Notes: a model not told the origin generated them from the letters alone. A DNA stretch of 31,468 nt from Penium margaritaceum (GCA_023375785.1 SZWC01009415.1:62027-93494), one strand, 5' to 3'. Shown: positions 18,751-27,955, counted from the first letter of the stretch. Numbers and translations are program-made.

Positions 18751-20382
18751 GTGACAGTGGGAGAATCACTCTACTCTCCCATGTCTGATGCAGCAAATAT
18801 AGCAGCTTCATCGGCAGAAGCAGAGGAGGGAGATGTAGCACCACCAGCAGAAGCAGTTGTGCCAGCCGCACCGCGTCAGCCGCCTGCTAACGCTCCAGCT
18901 CCAGGTCGGAGGTACCCTCTTAGGGTGCGTTACAAGCCTGGTGATCGCGGCCATTTCTGGATGCTGCAGAAACCAGAACAGATGAACGTTGCAGTTGCAG
19001 CAGATTCAGATGAGCCAACGTCATACAAGGAGGCCATGGCTACACCGGATGCAGCAGATTGGGCGCAAGCCGTACAGCAAGAGATACAGTCGCAGCTGGA
19101 CAACGGCACGTGGGAGCTGACTGGGCGTCCACCTGGACGTAAAGTGATCAAGTGCAAGTGGGTCTTCAAGAAGAAGCGGGGAGCAGATGGTAACCTGGAA
19201 AAGTACAAGGCGAGGCTGGTTGCCAAGGGCTACTCGTCGCAGGAGGGCATCGACTACACAGAAACTTTTACCCCTGTTGCAAAGTTTGCCTCTGTGCGCA
19301 CGCTCCTCTCTTATGCAGCAGCTGAGGACTTCGAGGTTCACCACATGGATGTCAAGACGGCATTCTTGAATGGTGACTTGGAGGAGGAGATCTACATGGA
19401 GCAGCCGGAGGGGTTCGTCATGGATGGCCAGGAGCACCTGGTTTGCAAGCTGCAGAAGTCGCTGTACGGCCTNCAGGAGTTCAAGGAGGCCATGCAGGAG
19501 CGCTTCCAGATGTCTGATCTCGGGGAGGCGTCATACTTCCTCGGTATCCAGATCACGCGTGACCGCAAATCACGCTCTCTCTCGCTGCAGCAGAGTCGCT
19601 ACATCAAGGACGTCCTACAGCGGTTCGGCATGGCAGAGGCCAAACCCATCGGCATGCCACTAGAGACGCGGCAGTACCTCGTGAGCTTCAGTGGAGAAGT
19701 AGATGCAGCTGAACGGCAGAAGTACCAGAACGCCGTCAGCAGTCTCATGTACCTGATGGTGGCAACCAGGCCGAACCTCGCACAGGCTGTGAGCGCTGTG
19801 AGCCAGCACATGGCTAACCCTGGCCCTGAGCACCAGAAGGCAGTGAAGTGGATCTTCTGCTACCTTGCTGGAACCGCCAACATCGGCATCACCTACAACG
19901 GCAACGACAACAGCATCATCGGCTACACAGACGCAGATTGGGCTTCAAACCCTGAGACTTGCAAATCCATCTCTGGACATGTGTTTCTCATGAATGGAGG
20001 TGCCATCAGCTGGTGCAGCAAGCGGCAGGTGGTCGTGGCCACCTCAAGCACAGAAGCTGAGTACGTCTCTCTCAGCTTTGGAGCCAAGGAAGCAGTTTGG
20101 CTTCAGCGTCTCATGGCGGAGATGAGTGCGAGTGCAGCAGTTCCTGTTCCTATGCGCGTCGACAACCAGAGCGCTATTGTACTCGCCAAGAATCCCGAGC
20201 ACCATGCTCGCACCAAGCACATTGACATCGCCTATCACTTCATCAGGCACATGGTGCAGGAGGGTGCTATCAAGCTGGAGTTTACTCCAACCAGCAAGCA
20301 GGTCGCTGATTTNTGCACCAAGCCAGTGACCCGTGAGAAGCAGCAGTTCTGCATGAAGGCATGTGGACTCAGCCCACTCTGA
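18751..20382 (+). pseudogene. Element D reverse transcriptase and RNase H
   Basis: Open from after the last stop to the natural TGA at 20380-20382, but it contains an assembly gap. The RT part has CKWVFKKKRGADG, YKARLVAKGYSSQEGIDYTE and MDVKTAFLNGDLE (Asp at 19348). At 19473 the sequence jumps from SLYGL to QEFKEAM. By comparison with A, close to 60 residues are missing, including the YVDD box. RNase H follows with all four acidic motifs (YTDADWAS at 19924-19947, STEAEYVSL, RVDNQSA, HIDIAYHFIR). The n at 20313 is a single ambiguous base in DFCTKP. Because of the gap, the apparent protein is not the real one. Confidence 0.9.
19473..19473. other. Assembly gap (n) inside D reverse transcriptase
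   Basis: About 170-180 bp present in A between LYGL and QEFKEAM are absent here. They encode the SRAWNQ block and the YVDD catalytic box. Confidence 0.75.
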
Positions 20383-20389
20383 CTGCGGC

Positions 20390-20400
20390 AAAGTGGGAGA
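20390..20400 (+). other. Polypurine tract of element D
   Basis: AAAGTGGGAGA, then T, then the LTR start TGTTGG at 20402. It follows the pol stop by seven bases. Confidence 0.85.
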
Positions 20401-20401
20401 T

Positions 20402-21140
20402 TGTTGGGAAAGGAGCCATCCGGCTCAATTTCAGGTCCACAGGAGCAAGTTCCAGGAAACTTCCAGATGCCTGCTCCGATCGTCAATCCGTCTTCACCAT
20501 TGCAAAGATCAGGTGGCAAATTATCTACGGTCCAAGTTTCAGGCCGATCCAACGGTCGGATTGGGAGATATCAATTTTCGAAGTTTCGGGGGTCATGGAC
20601 CGTCGATGTCTGGGTGGCCATGGGTGATGGCTCCATGCCTTAGCCTGAGAAAAGAAAAAAGGCAAGAGGTCCAGGGTCAAGACCTGATGGGAGAAATATG
20701 CAAAAATGTCCTTGGTCTTAGGATTGCCTTGTCAGAGTGTGCTGAGTAGGATAAATGTACCTCTCATTACTTTTTAGGTGAGGTGAGATCCTTGTGTGCT
20801 AGCCATGGATACATGGCGATTCTCCATGGGTTTGTGGGTGATGTGACCACTAGGAGTGTGCCATGAGAGAATTCTCTAGCTCTCTAGGTCGTGTGTGACT
20901 AGTCAGCCTGATTGTTAGGCTGATTTCCTCCCTTGTGTGAGATTGTGGACTCTAGTGTGTGAGCCTTAGCCTCCATGGCTAAGTGGTGTGGCTTGTGAGA
21001 GGGCTGACTTGCCCAAGCACTAGCTCTATATGTACTCCATCATTTTGAGTGATTCAACAACCATTCTTCAGCACACGTGATGCCCTTCCAATCACACATG
21101 CTCGCTGCTCCAAGACTCCCTCTCTCCTCCAGATCCAACA
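20402..21140 (+). repeat. 3' LTR of element D
   Basis: A complete 739 bp LTR, TGTTGGGAAAGG to CCAGATCCAACA, with a TATA-like CTATATGT at 21026-21033. It is immediately followed by the right target duplication. Confidence 0.95.
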
Positions 21141-21145
21141 TCTTT
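21141..21145 (+). repeat. Target site duplication, right of D (TCTTT)
   Basis: Perfect copy of 15013-15017. Element C integrase sequence resumes immediately after it. Confidence 0.92.
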
Positions 21146-21723
21146 ATTTGAAGTTACTGCAAGGCGCGCATGCCGATGTGGCCGTAGCGCGCATGCCAGA
21201 TTTTGCCATCAGTGGCTTGCACCACTGCTGCAAGACTTTGCTCGTGCGGGATCTTGGTCGCCCCCAACAGGCGGTTTATATTGCCTTCCTTCACCGACCT
21301 GGCCAACTCCTCTCCTGTTTCCTTGTCGAGGATGTAGTCATAGTCGTCGTCAAAGACGACTCGTAGTACTGTGTTGGTGAGAGCGGACACTAAGAGAAGG
21401 TTGAACGCAGCATCAGGTACATACAGCACGCCATGGGACACTCCCACTTCAATGCCACGTGGGGTCTCCAACCATATCTCCACAATCCCAATCCCCTCAG
21501 CATACACTACCCAATCATCACCGAGAGCGATAGGGCAGGGAAGGATGGACAGCAACTGCGTAAACCACTCCTTGTGATGTGTCAGGCTCTTGGTACACCC
21601 TCAGTCCTAGAACCATGCGAGATCCGCCTTCTCTAGCTGCGACATGTCAGACTTTGCCATGAAGAGAGGGTCGCGCACCTCCTTGGCCATGTTTATATTA
21701 CCAAAGTGGCGAACATCAGCCTG
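21146..21723 (-). pseudogene. Element C integrase N-terminus and protease
   Basis: The 21154-21555 stretch is open: MWLETPRGIEV-type spacer (here IWLETPRGIEVGVSHGVLYV), NLLLVSALTNTVLRVVFDDDYDYIL and the zinc-site start IWHARYGHIGMRALQ. Further upstream the protease active site is destroyed (stop codons replace the Tyr/Lys and Ser of W-Y-K-D-S-G). It leads back to gag through the poly-Q tract. Confidence 0.83.
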
Positions 21724-22661
21724 GTTTTATTGCTACTGCTACTGCTGCTGACGCTACTGTGACTGTTGTTGCTGCTGCTGTAGAGACTGCTGTTCTTGCT
21801 GCTGTTAATGCTGCTGCTCCTTCTGGTGCCTCTTGAGCTTGAAACACTCTTTTTTGTAGTGTCCCTCTTTCTGGCAGTAGTGGAATTTACCTTTCTTCTT
21901 GCCTCTCTACTGCCCAGACTGCTCCTGGTGCTGCTGCTGGTTGCGTGAGCTTGTAGCCACAAAAGCTGCTTCACTACTGCCGCCACCATTGCGCTTCACT
22001 ACATTGCGACGCAATTCCACCTACACCAGGTGTGTGCAGATGAAGTCAAGGTCGAGAGTGGACTGGCACTCTAGCGTCTCTTGCACCGTGTTGTAGCTGG
22101 TTGGGAGTCCCCTCAACAAGAGGAGAATGAAGCGCGTCTCTTCTACAGGGTTACTAGCCGCTCTCAGCTGCTTCTCTTCCCCTTTGTCCAATCCAGGTAC
22201 ACCTCCATCCCTTCACCATCCTGCATTTCCAGTGCCATCATCATTTCCTCCAAAAGCATGAGGAATACAGGATCCTTGCTCTCATACTTCTTGCACAACG
22301 TGTCCCACCCCTTTTTTGCAGTAGCCTTGTCACTCACGTACTGAAGATGCGGGTTAGAGATGGTATTAATAAGCAGCCTATAGGCCTGTCTGTCCTTCTT
22401 CCACTCCTCATATGCCGCTGCTATAGTTGTAGATGAACTTGCATCTGCTGCACCTTTCTGTGGTGTCTTCCCTACCATCATTTGCGCTGCGCTGATTCCT
22501 TCTGTCTTTGGAGGTGGAGCGCTCTCGTCGCCGCTCTCCACCTCCCAGAAACCCCTCTCCTCCAAAAGGAGACGGGTATGGATCTTGCAAAACGTGAAGT
22601 TGGCGCATCCTTCGAGCCTCTCCAAGGGCTGGGGTACTGTGACCACGCCTGCTGTTGCCAT
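21724..22661 (-). pseudogene. Element C gag with poly-Q tract (broken)
   Basis: The start at 22661 gives MATAGVVTVPQPLERLEG. The gag core is recognisable (RLLINTISNPHLQYVSD, GWDTLCKKYESKDPVFLMLLEE) up to a deletion/frameshift near 22180 after YLDWTKG. The zinc knuckle reads FHYCQKEGHYKKEC, so the first Cys ligand is Phe. The CAG tract at 21724-21822 holds several TAG and TAA codons. No complete protein can be made. Confidence 0.85.
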
Positions 22662-23283
22662 TTTTAGCTTTGGTGATGCTCAACGCTGCCCTTGGGTGGT
22701 GGTGCTATCCTGCTTCTGCTGCTGTTTCTGCTAGAAATCTATCTGATCGAAAACGGACTGTATATGCCAGCAGATTGGGCAAAGAGCCCACCACTGGAAA
22801 ATTCAGCTCAAAACCTTTCAGATTGACACATAAAATAGGGTCAACAACAGGGGATTTTGAAAGATATGCCCTCTTGAAAACAGGGTATACTTTTGCTCCT
22901 ACTCCAACTCAGTCCAGCCAGCTTGTAAACAGTATTTCTCCCAAACCATTCAATGGAATGCAAATAATTTTTCACCAATGGAAAGCTTAGGAAAAATACT
23001 ACAATTCGCATGTGCCACTTTTTAAATTTGACAAAGAAACAAGAGAGTTATGGTAATCACAAGGCGACAGTCTTACTCATACAGAAGAGTGTAGTCCTGG
23101 CCGACCTCCTTTTGAGGATGACTTTCAATCCGACCATTGGATCTTTGCGATCTTGGGCTCGTTGGAAAGCTTGTCTAGCAAACTTAAAGATCCTCTGGTC
23201 GATCGTCAAATTTGGTCAAAGTTTAACTCCAACCCGTCACTGTCAAAGTGATGGCCTGTGAAAGCTGAAAACAAGTAGAACTT
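22662..23283 (-). other. Untranslated leader of element C
   Basis: Non-coding, homologous to the other leaders, with the hairpin at 23234-23254 carrying one mismatch. Confidence 0.75.
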
Positions 23284-23296
23284 GGCTCTGATGCCA
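23284..23296 (-). other. Primer binding site (tRNA-iMet type), element C
   Basis: The minus strand reads TGGCATCAGAGCC, one mismatch from canonical, two bases from the LTR. Confidence 0.85.
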
Positions 23297-23298
23297 AA

Positions 23299-24032
23299 TG
23301 TTGGAACTGGAGGAGAGAGGAAGCCTTGGAGCAAGAAGCATGTGGGACAGAAAAGACATCAGTTGTGCTGAAGAATGGTTGTTGAATCACTCCAAATGGA
23401 GTACATCTAAAACTAGAGCTTGGACAACTGTGCCCTCTCACAAGCCACACCACTTAGCCATGGAGGCTAAGGCTCACGCACTAGAGTCCATAATCTCACA
23501 CAAGAGAAGAAATCAGCCTAGCAATCAGGTTGACCACTTACACACGACCTAGAGAGCTAGAAAATTCTCTCATGGCATACTGCTAGTGATCATATAACCC
23601 ACAATCCCATGGAGAATCGCCATGTGTCCATGACTAGCACACAAGGATCTCACCTCAACTAAAAAGTAAGGAGAGGTACCTTTTTCCTAGTCAGCACACT
23701 CTGACAAGGCAATCCAAGAATCTAGGAACTTTTTGGATATTTCTCCCATTAGGTCTTGACCCTGGACCTCTTGCCCTTTTTCTTTTTTCAGGCTAAAGTA
23801 TGGAGCCATCGCCCATGGTCACCGAGGTTGTGCCGGTCGATGACACCAGAAACTGCAAAATTTTATCTCCGAATCCGACTGTTGGATCGGCCTAAAACTT
23901 GGACCGTAGATAATTTGCCACCTGATCTTTCTAATGAAGAAGTCGGATTGACGATCGGAGCAGGCATCTAGTAATTTCCTGGAACTTGCTCCTTTGGACC
24001 TTAAACTCAGCCTGATGATTCCTTTCCCAACA
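23299..24032 (-). repeat. 5' LTR of element C
   Basis: A complete 734 bp family LTR; the plus view starts TGTTGGAACTGG and ends CCTTTCCCAACA. Confidence 0.92.
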
Positions 24033-24283
24033 CTAATGACCTTGATATCGATGGTAATGACGAGCGCAGAGAAGTGCTTGTTGTCTGTATTGAGGCCAGT
24101 GTCTGGACTGGAGACAAATGATGCTGCATTATTGTTGTTCATGTTGTTAACATTGGAAGTGGAGGTTGAGTTTGTAGTAAGGGTTGTAGTTGGGTTTGGG
24201 TTTGGATTTGCTGAAACGGTTATGTCGGCCGTAGTCACTTCGAGAGGAGCGCCGGTGGTTGTCACAGCAGAAGTAGATGCCAT
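24033..24283 (-). pseudogene. Fragment I: probable N-terminus of another copia gag
   Basis: Minus-strand open stretch from an ATG at 24283, cut by the C LTR at 24033. The first 65 or so residues are low complexity and rich in Thr, Ser and Asn (VTTTGAPLEVTTADITVSAN, then NNMNNNNAASFVSS). They are followed by DNKHFSALVITIDIKVIS, which resembles the start of a copia gag core (a hydrophobic ITIKL-type segment before NYL.W). The match is short, so the family call is tentative. It could also be a fragment of an unrelated low-complexity protein gene. It is unlike the gag of the dominant family. Confidence 0.4.
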
Positions 24284-24333
24284 GGTAACAGTGGCTGTCG
24301 TAGTGAGATCAAGCTCTACATAACCGACGAAAG

Positions 24334-24702
24334 TTTTAGGTTAGGTGAGATCCTTTTGTGCTAGCAATGGAGACATGGCAATTTTCCATGGGATTTTGGG
24401 TTGTATGACTACTAGGATTGAGCCACAAGAGCATTCTCTAGCTCTCTAGGTTGTCTGTGACTGGTCAGTCTTATTCCAAGGCTCATTTTCTTTCTTTTGT
24501 GAGATTATGGACTCTAGTGTATGAGCCTTAGCCTCCATGAGTAAGTGGTGTGACCTGTGAGAGGGCTGACTTGCCCAAGCTTTAGCTCTATATGTACTCC
24601 ATTATTTTGAGTTATTTAACAACCATTCTTCAATAAAACTGATGTCTTTTCAGTCCTACATGCTCGTTGCTCCAAGGCTCCCTCTCTCCTCCAGATCCAA
24701 TA
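24334..24702 (+). repeat. LTR fragment J, right part, plus orientation
   Basis: Family LTR from TTTTAGGTTAGGTGAGATCC to CCAGATCCAATA (CCAACA mutated). The left half is missing. The 50 bp between it and fragment I (24284-24333) hold nothing recognisable. Confidence 0.85.
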
Positions 24703-24704
24703 TT

Positions 24705-24717
24705 TCGTATTAGAGCT
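24705..24717 (+). other. Degenerate primer binding site of J
   Basis: TCGTATTAGAGCT, three mismatches from TGGTATCAGAGCC, at the right distance from the LTR end. Confidence 0.6.
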
Positions 24718-24981
24718 GAGTTATACCTGTTTTAGCCAACAAAGGCCATCACATTGAGAGTGACAAATTAGGATCAAACATTGACAAAATTTGATGATCC
24801 ATCACTGGATCTTCAAGGTAGCAAGACAACTTTTCCAACATGCTCAAGACCGTGAAGATCTAACAGCCGGACTGAGAGTTATGCTTAAAACAAGCTCGGC
24901 CAAGACTACAATCTTCTCTATGAGTAAGACTGTTGCCTTGTAATGACCATAACTCTCCCGTTTCTTTGTCAAATTTAAAAT
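24718..24981 (+). repeat. Leader arm of J, plus orientation
   Basis: Diverged family leader: the hairpin remnant CATCACATTGAGAGTGAC, CACTGGATCTTCAAGGTAGC, and GACCATAACTCTC followed by CGTTTCTTTGTCAAATTTAAAA. It runs into the minisatellite and has no coding content. Confidence 0.75.
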
Positions 24982-25107
24982 GTTACATGTACCATGTTGC
25001 ACGTGCCATGTTACATGTGCCATGTTGCATGTACCACGTTGCATGTACCACGTTGTATGTGCCACATTGAATATGCCACAAGACATGTGCAACTTTGAAT
25101 GTGCCAC
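24982..25107 (+). repeat. 14 bp minisatellite, nine units
   Basis: Nine back-to-back 14 bp units with consensus GTTGCATGTGCCAC. Units four and five are identical, and the last three diverge more. The unit resembles the leader motif CGCATGTGCCAC on the opposite strand, so it may have expanded from leader sequence. Confidence 0.85.
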
Positions 25108-25408
25108 GTAGGAAAGCTTGTCTTGCTACCTTGAAGATCGAGTGATGGATTGTAAAATTTTATCAAGGTTTGACCTTAACTCGTCGTACTGGCTGAAACA
25201 AGTAGAAATCAGCTCTGATACCAAATCTGGAGGAGAGAGGGAGCCTTGGAGTAGCAAGCATGTGAGACTGAAAGGGCATCAGTTGTACTCAAGAATGGTT
25301 GCTAAATCACTCAAAATGGAGTACATATAGAGCTAGAGCTTGGGCAAGTCAGCCCTCTCACAAGTCACGCCACTTAGCCATCGAGGCTAAGGTTCACACA
25401 CTAGAGTC
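25108..25408 (-). repeat. Inverted leader and LTR arm of J
   Basis: The mirror image of the left arm: leader (25108-25210), primer-site complement AGCTCTGATACCA (25211-25223), then LTR (25224-25408), all in minus orientation. The TGTTGGA start of the LTR is deleted. It stops at CACTAGAGTC, where element K begins. Confidence 0.82.
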
Positions 25409-26217
25409 TGCTGTGTTGACCATGTCGATCCCTCGAGTACAAACAGAATGTAATTTGCTATCAAGTACCTTGGTTATACAATCTGCGAGTATCTTTTTGG
25501 TCTCCATGTATTCCAGGTCCACAATCTCCTTTACGACCATGTTGTGTGAGTAGTGGTATTTGATGTTGATGGACTTGGTCTGTCGCAAGATGACAGCATC
25601 TTGTACCACTTTTATGGTACTCTTGTTGTTGATGTGGACTTTCGTTACTCCCATCTGTGGTACTTTCATCTCACTAAGCGAATGGCCTACCCACTTTTTC
25701 TCCTAACATGCTTCAAACAGAGCGATATACTCTGCCTCACAGGTATAGAGGGAGACATTGTCTTGCTTTCTTCTTATCCTAGAAAGTATACTACCATTGA
25801 CGAGGCAGAAAACCAGAGGTATCCATATAACACACAAAGTGTAGTGGATCAGAATCCTATAAGCCTCCAAACTGGGTCCCATGTATCGTGTCTTCTAGAA
25901 ATACTGCATGAAACGCTTTATTGCTTACCAGTACTGATGCCTTGGATTGGCCATAAGCCTGCACATTTGTTCCATAATATTACAAATAGCAAAGCGTGTT
26001 CCTACGATGGCATACATGTAGCTACCAATAGCAGACAGGTAGGGGATATTCTCCATCTCACACCATTCTGCTTTTCTACTATTGCTCATGGAGAAAAAGA
26101 GCTTGAAGTCTATACTTGTGGGTGTGCCGATGAGCTTACATTCCTCCATGTTTTAGCGCTTGAGGACCTCCATGATGTACTTGGTCTGGTTTAGTTTGAT
26201 GGTACGTGTGTTCACCT
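25409..26217 (-). pseudogene. Element K: RT tail and RNase H of a different copia lineage
   Basis: The minus strand encodes a decayed end of a copia pol. In order: TRTIKLNQTKYIMEVLKR, a stop, MEECKLIGTPTSIDFKL, EMENIPYLSAIGSYMYAIVG (the RT-RNase H connection), then DNVSLYTCEAEYIALFEAC, KVPQMGVTKVHINNKSTIKV and KSINIKYHYSHNMVVKEIVD. These match the C[ST]CEAEY, DN.SA and HI.[IV].YHFIR blocks of copia RNase H. HVDN has become HINN, so a catalytic Asp is lost. It differs clearly from the A-D family. There are stops and at least one shift. No gag, integrase or LTR is attached. Confidence 0.8.
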
Positions 26218-26256
26218 GATATGCCCCTTCTCCATAGCAGATATTTGGAAAGGCTC

Positions 26257-26365
26257 AGGATGGACTAGGCATGCACTACTTCTTTGGAGTAAGTTCCCTA
26301 TGTCTGGTCCAGGTAGACAAGGCATACAATGCTCCTTTGGAGTAAATCCCCTCGGTCTAAACTGG
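26257..26365 (+). repeat. Tandem duplication of about 54 bp, two copies
   Basis: 26257-26310 and 26311-26365 align over their length (shared CTTTGGAGTAA and AGG...GGCAT blocks) with many substitutions. The origin is unknown. Confidence 0.7.
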
Positions 26366-26400
26366 ACAATAAAGCTAGCAAATATCATCTAGGAGAATTC

Positions 26401-26473
26401 CTTGTAGCTTAGACGTTCGACAGGTAGTCTCTGGAGTGAGAGGTCACTAGGTCAAATCCCAGCCCAGTGACTA
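26401..26473 (+). other. tRNA-like A box and B box (possible SINE or tRNA relic)
   Basis: TAGCTTAGACG (26405-26415) fits the Pol III A-box consensus TRGYNNARNNG. AGGTCAAATCC (26449-26459), 33 bases later, resembles a B box with three mismatches. The spacing is tRNA-like. I cannot fold a convincing cloverleaf and see no poly-A tail, so this may be chance or an old SINE head. Confidence 0.3.
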
Positions 26474-26582
26474 ATTTTCTTTGTGACCAAAAGGGGGACA
26501 TGAAGGTTCTAAGAGACATCTTAGAATATTCAAAGGTCCATCCTAGTGGCAGGCACCACTTGGCGGTCACAACCAGTGCCAT

Positions 26583-26595
26583 GAAGGAAGGGGGA
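26583..26595 (+). other. Candidate polypurine tract before LTR L
   Basis: GAAGGAAGGGGGA, thirteen purines directly abutting TGATG. This is the arrangement expected at a 3' LTR. Confidence 0.5.
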
Positions 26596-27059
26596 TGATG
26601 CAATCTAGATTATCCCCAAAGTGGTTCATCAAAGGAGCTACTACTTACCTAGGCTAGAGGATGGCTCTAGAACTATAAGTAGCTATCACTTGCATGTCAT
26701 TAATTAGTGTTGTAACATTTGAGACTCCTCACAAAGTTGCCTACTAGAGGCAGAGACTAAATCAGCATTGATTGGTCTAAGCCCCAGGAGTTAGCTCCTT
26801 ACGCAAAAGTGATAAGGTACTAAGGATACAGTAGAAGGAAGTTATTCGTATGAACTGCACAGTGTGGAACCGTGATTGTAAGGGTGATATCTCCTCCTAG
26901 TTATAATACTAGGAGCAGATGACAAGTGCCATTATATTGGCCTTGTTTTCTAGTCCATTACCTGACGCCGGTTGACAAAGCCATATAGGCCTACACTGAC
27001 TAGTTGTAACGCACGCTTCTGCGTGCTCTCTTGCCCTCTTTGTCTTGCAACGTACATCA
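26596..27059 (+). repeat. Candidate LTR L of an unrelated element
   Basis: A 464 bp block bounded by TGATG and its inverse CATCA, preceded by a purine tract. It has a TATA-like CTATAAGTAG at 26673-26682 and a perfect hairpin GCACGC-TTCT-GCGTGC at 27011-27026 near the far end. No second copy lies in the window, so the call rests on structure alone. It would be a 3' or solo LTR on the plus strand. Confidence 0.45.
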
Positions 27060-27727
27060 GCTCCATTACCTCCATCTGCTCCATCTACTCCATGAACTCC
27101 AACAACAGGTACTGGCAATTAGCAAAAAAAGGCCAAGGATAAGCTCTATCCTTAGAGGTATGATCTTTTGATCCTAACTAGGATCAACTCTGCCCTTGCA
27201 AGGACGATCTTAGGTTTGCTAGAGTGTATTCTTATCTGGTTATGGGTAATTAATGGCTAAGGAATAAGTAACAGATCTCCACCTTTTAAACTGATAACAA
27301 AGAATAGCCTATATTAGCCTACATCGACCTCAATAAAATAGTGTGACAACATCCACAATGCTCACTCTTGAGCACGGGAACAACGCGATATCAAAGTTTA
27401 TAGGGATCGGTTTTTCTTTGTAGAAATAATTACTTCAGATTTTCATGAGAGTACATGAAGATATTGTTGAAAAAAATTGCCCCTCTGCATGCCAAAGTGC
27501 GGCGTCGGGAGGCGCCGACGAGCCGCCAGAAAGTGAAAACTGCGCTCTGGCGGATCTGGCGACTCAAAAATTGCTCGGATCCTAAAATGGAGGATTCTCC
27601 CGTAAAGTTGGCGAATCGGTGGAGCCGGTGGAAGTTGTTTCGCCGGAATCGGACAAGTATTGAGGGAGATATGGCCTTCCAAAATTGGGTTGTGCGCAGT
27701 GACTCTGGGAGCCGGCTGCAACTCAAA

Positions 27728-27846
27728 ATCCGGTGGATAATCGACCGGATTGAGTAACAAAAATACCGTCTGGAGAAATTGCTCCGGAAGACCTGCCGAG
27801 GCGTCCGGTGGATAATCCACCTGATGAGGAAGATCATCCACCGGAT
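27728..27846. repeat. Cluster of palindromes built on TCCGGTGGAT
   Basis: TCCGGTGGAT occurs at 27729-27738 and 27804-27813, and inverted at 27836-27845. GGTGGATAATCCACC at 27807-27821 is a perfect inverted repeat with one central base. ATCCGGT...ACCGGAT flanks 27728-27750. Confidence 0.6.
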
Positions 27847-27848
27847 CC

Positions 27849-27955
27849 AGTAGTGCGGGTTGTTACTGGGGGACTTGGTCAAAATTCTGGCTCGACCTTC
27901 AAAACTCAGTAGTACGTTTTGTTACTCGGGGACAGTCAAAATTCTGACTGTAGGT
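27849..27955 (+). repeat. Imperfect tandem repeat, period about 59 bp
   Basis: AGTAGTGCGGGTTGTTACTG at 27849 and AGTAGTACGTTTTGTTACTC at 27908. Each is followed by GGGGAC, then GTCAAAATTCTG. Confidence 0.65.

Larger units (their letters stand above)
15018..21140 (+). mobile_element. Ty1/copia element D, complete ends, nested in C
   Basis: The most complete copy: two LTRs, leader, one continuous gag-pol frame from 16321 to 20382 broken only by point stops, a purine tract, and a perfect TCTTT target duplication. Assembly gaps at 15704 and 19473 hide the 5' LTR end with primer site and part of RT. By eye the two LTRs differ at about 20 positions over the roughly 690 bp that can be compared. The insertion is therefore not recent, but it is younger than C. 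Confidence 0.95.
21146..24032 (-). mobile_element. Copia element C, 5' part
   Basis: The other side of C, from integrase N-terminus through protease, gag, leader and primer site to the 5' LTR. The right flank 24033-24037 (CTAAT) is the predicted target duplication. Its partner would have been left of the lost half of the 3' LTR. Confidence 0.9.

Noticed and set aside
23994..24323. 109-codon plus-strand Val-rich ORF
   Set aside because: It is antisense to the Thr/Asn-rich gag-like fragment I and crosses the C LTR end.
24844..25107. Minus-strand ORF of 87 codons with repeated His/Thr/Met motif
   Set aside because: It is a translation of the 14 bp minisatellite plus leader. A 14 bp unit cycles through frames and gives a pseudo-repeat peptide.
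24982..25107. CRISPR-like repeat array
   Set aside because: The 14 bp units are directly adjacent without spacers, in a plant retrotransposon context.
27455..27757. 100-codon ORF rich in Lys and Arg
   Set aside because: No domain, no homologous copy in the window, and overlapping ORFs of similar length on the other strand; it is more likely chance in GC-rich repeat DNA.
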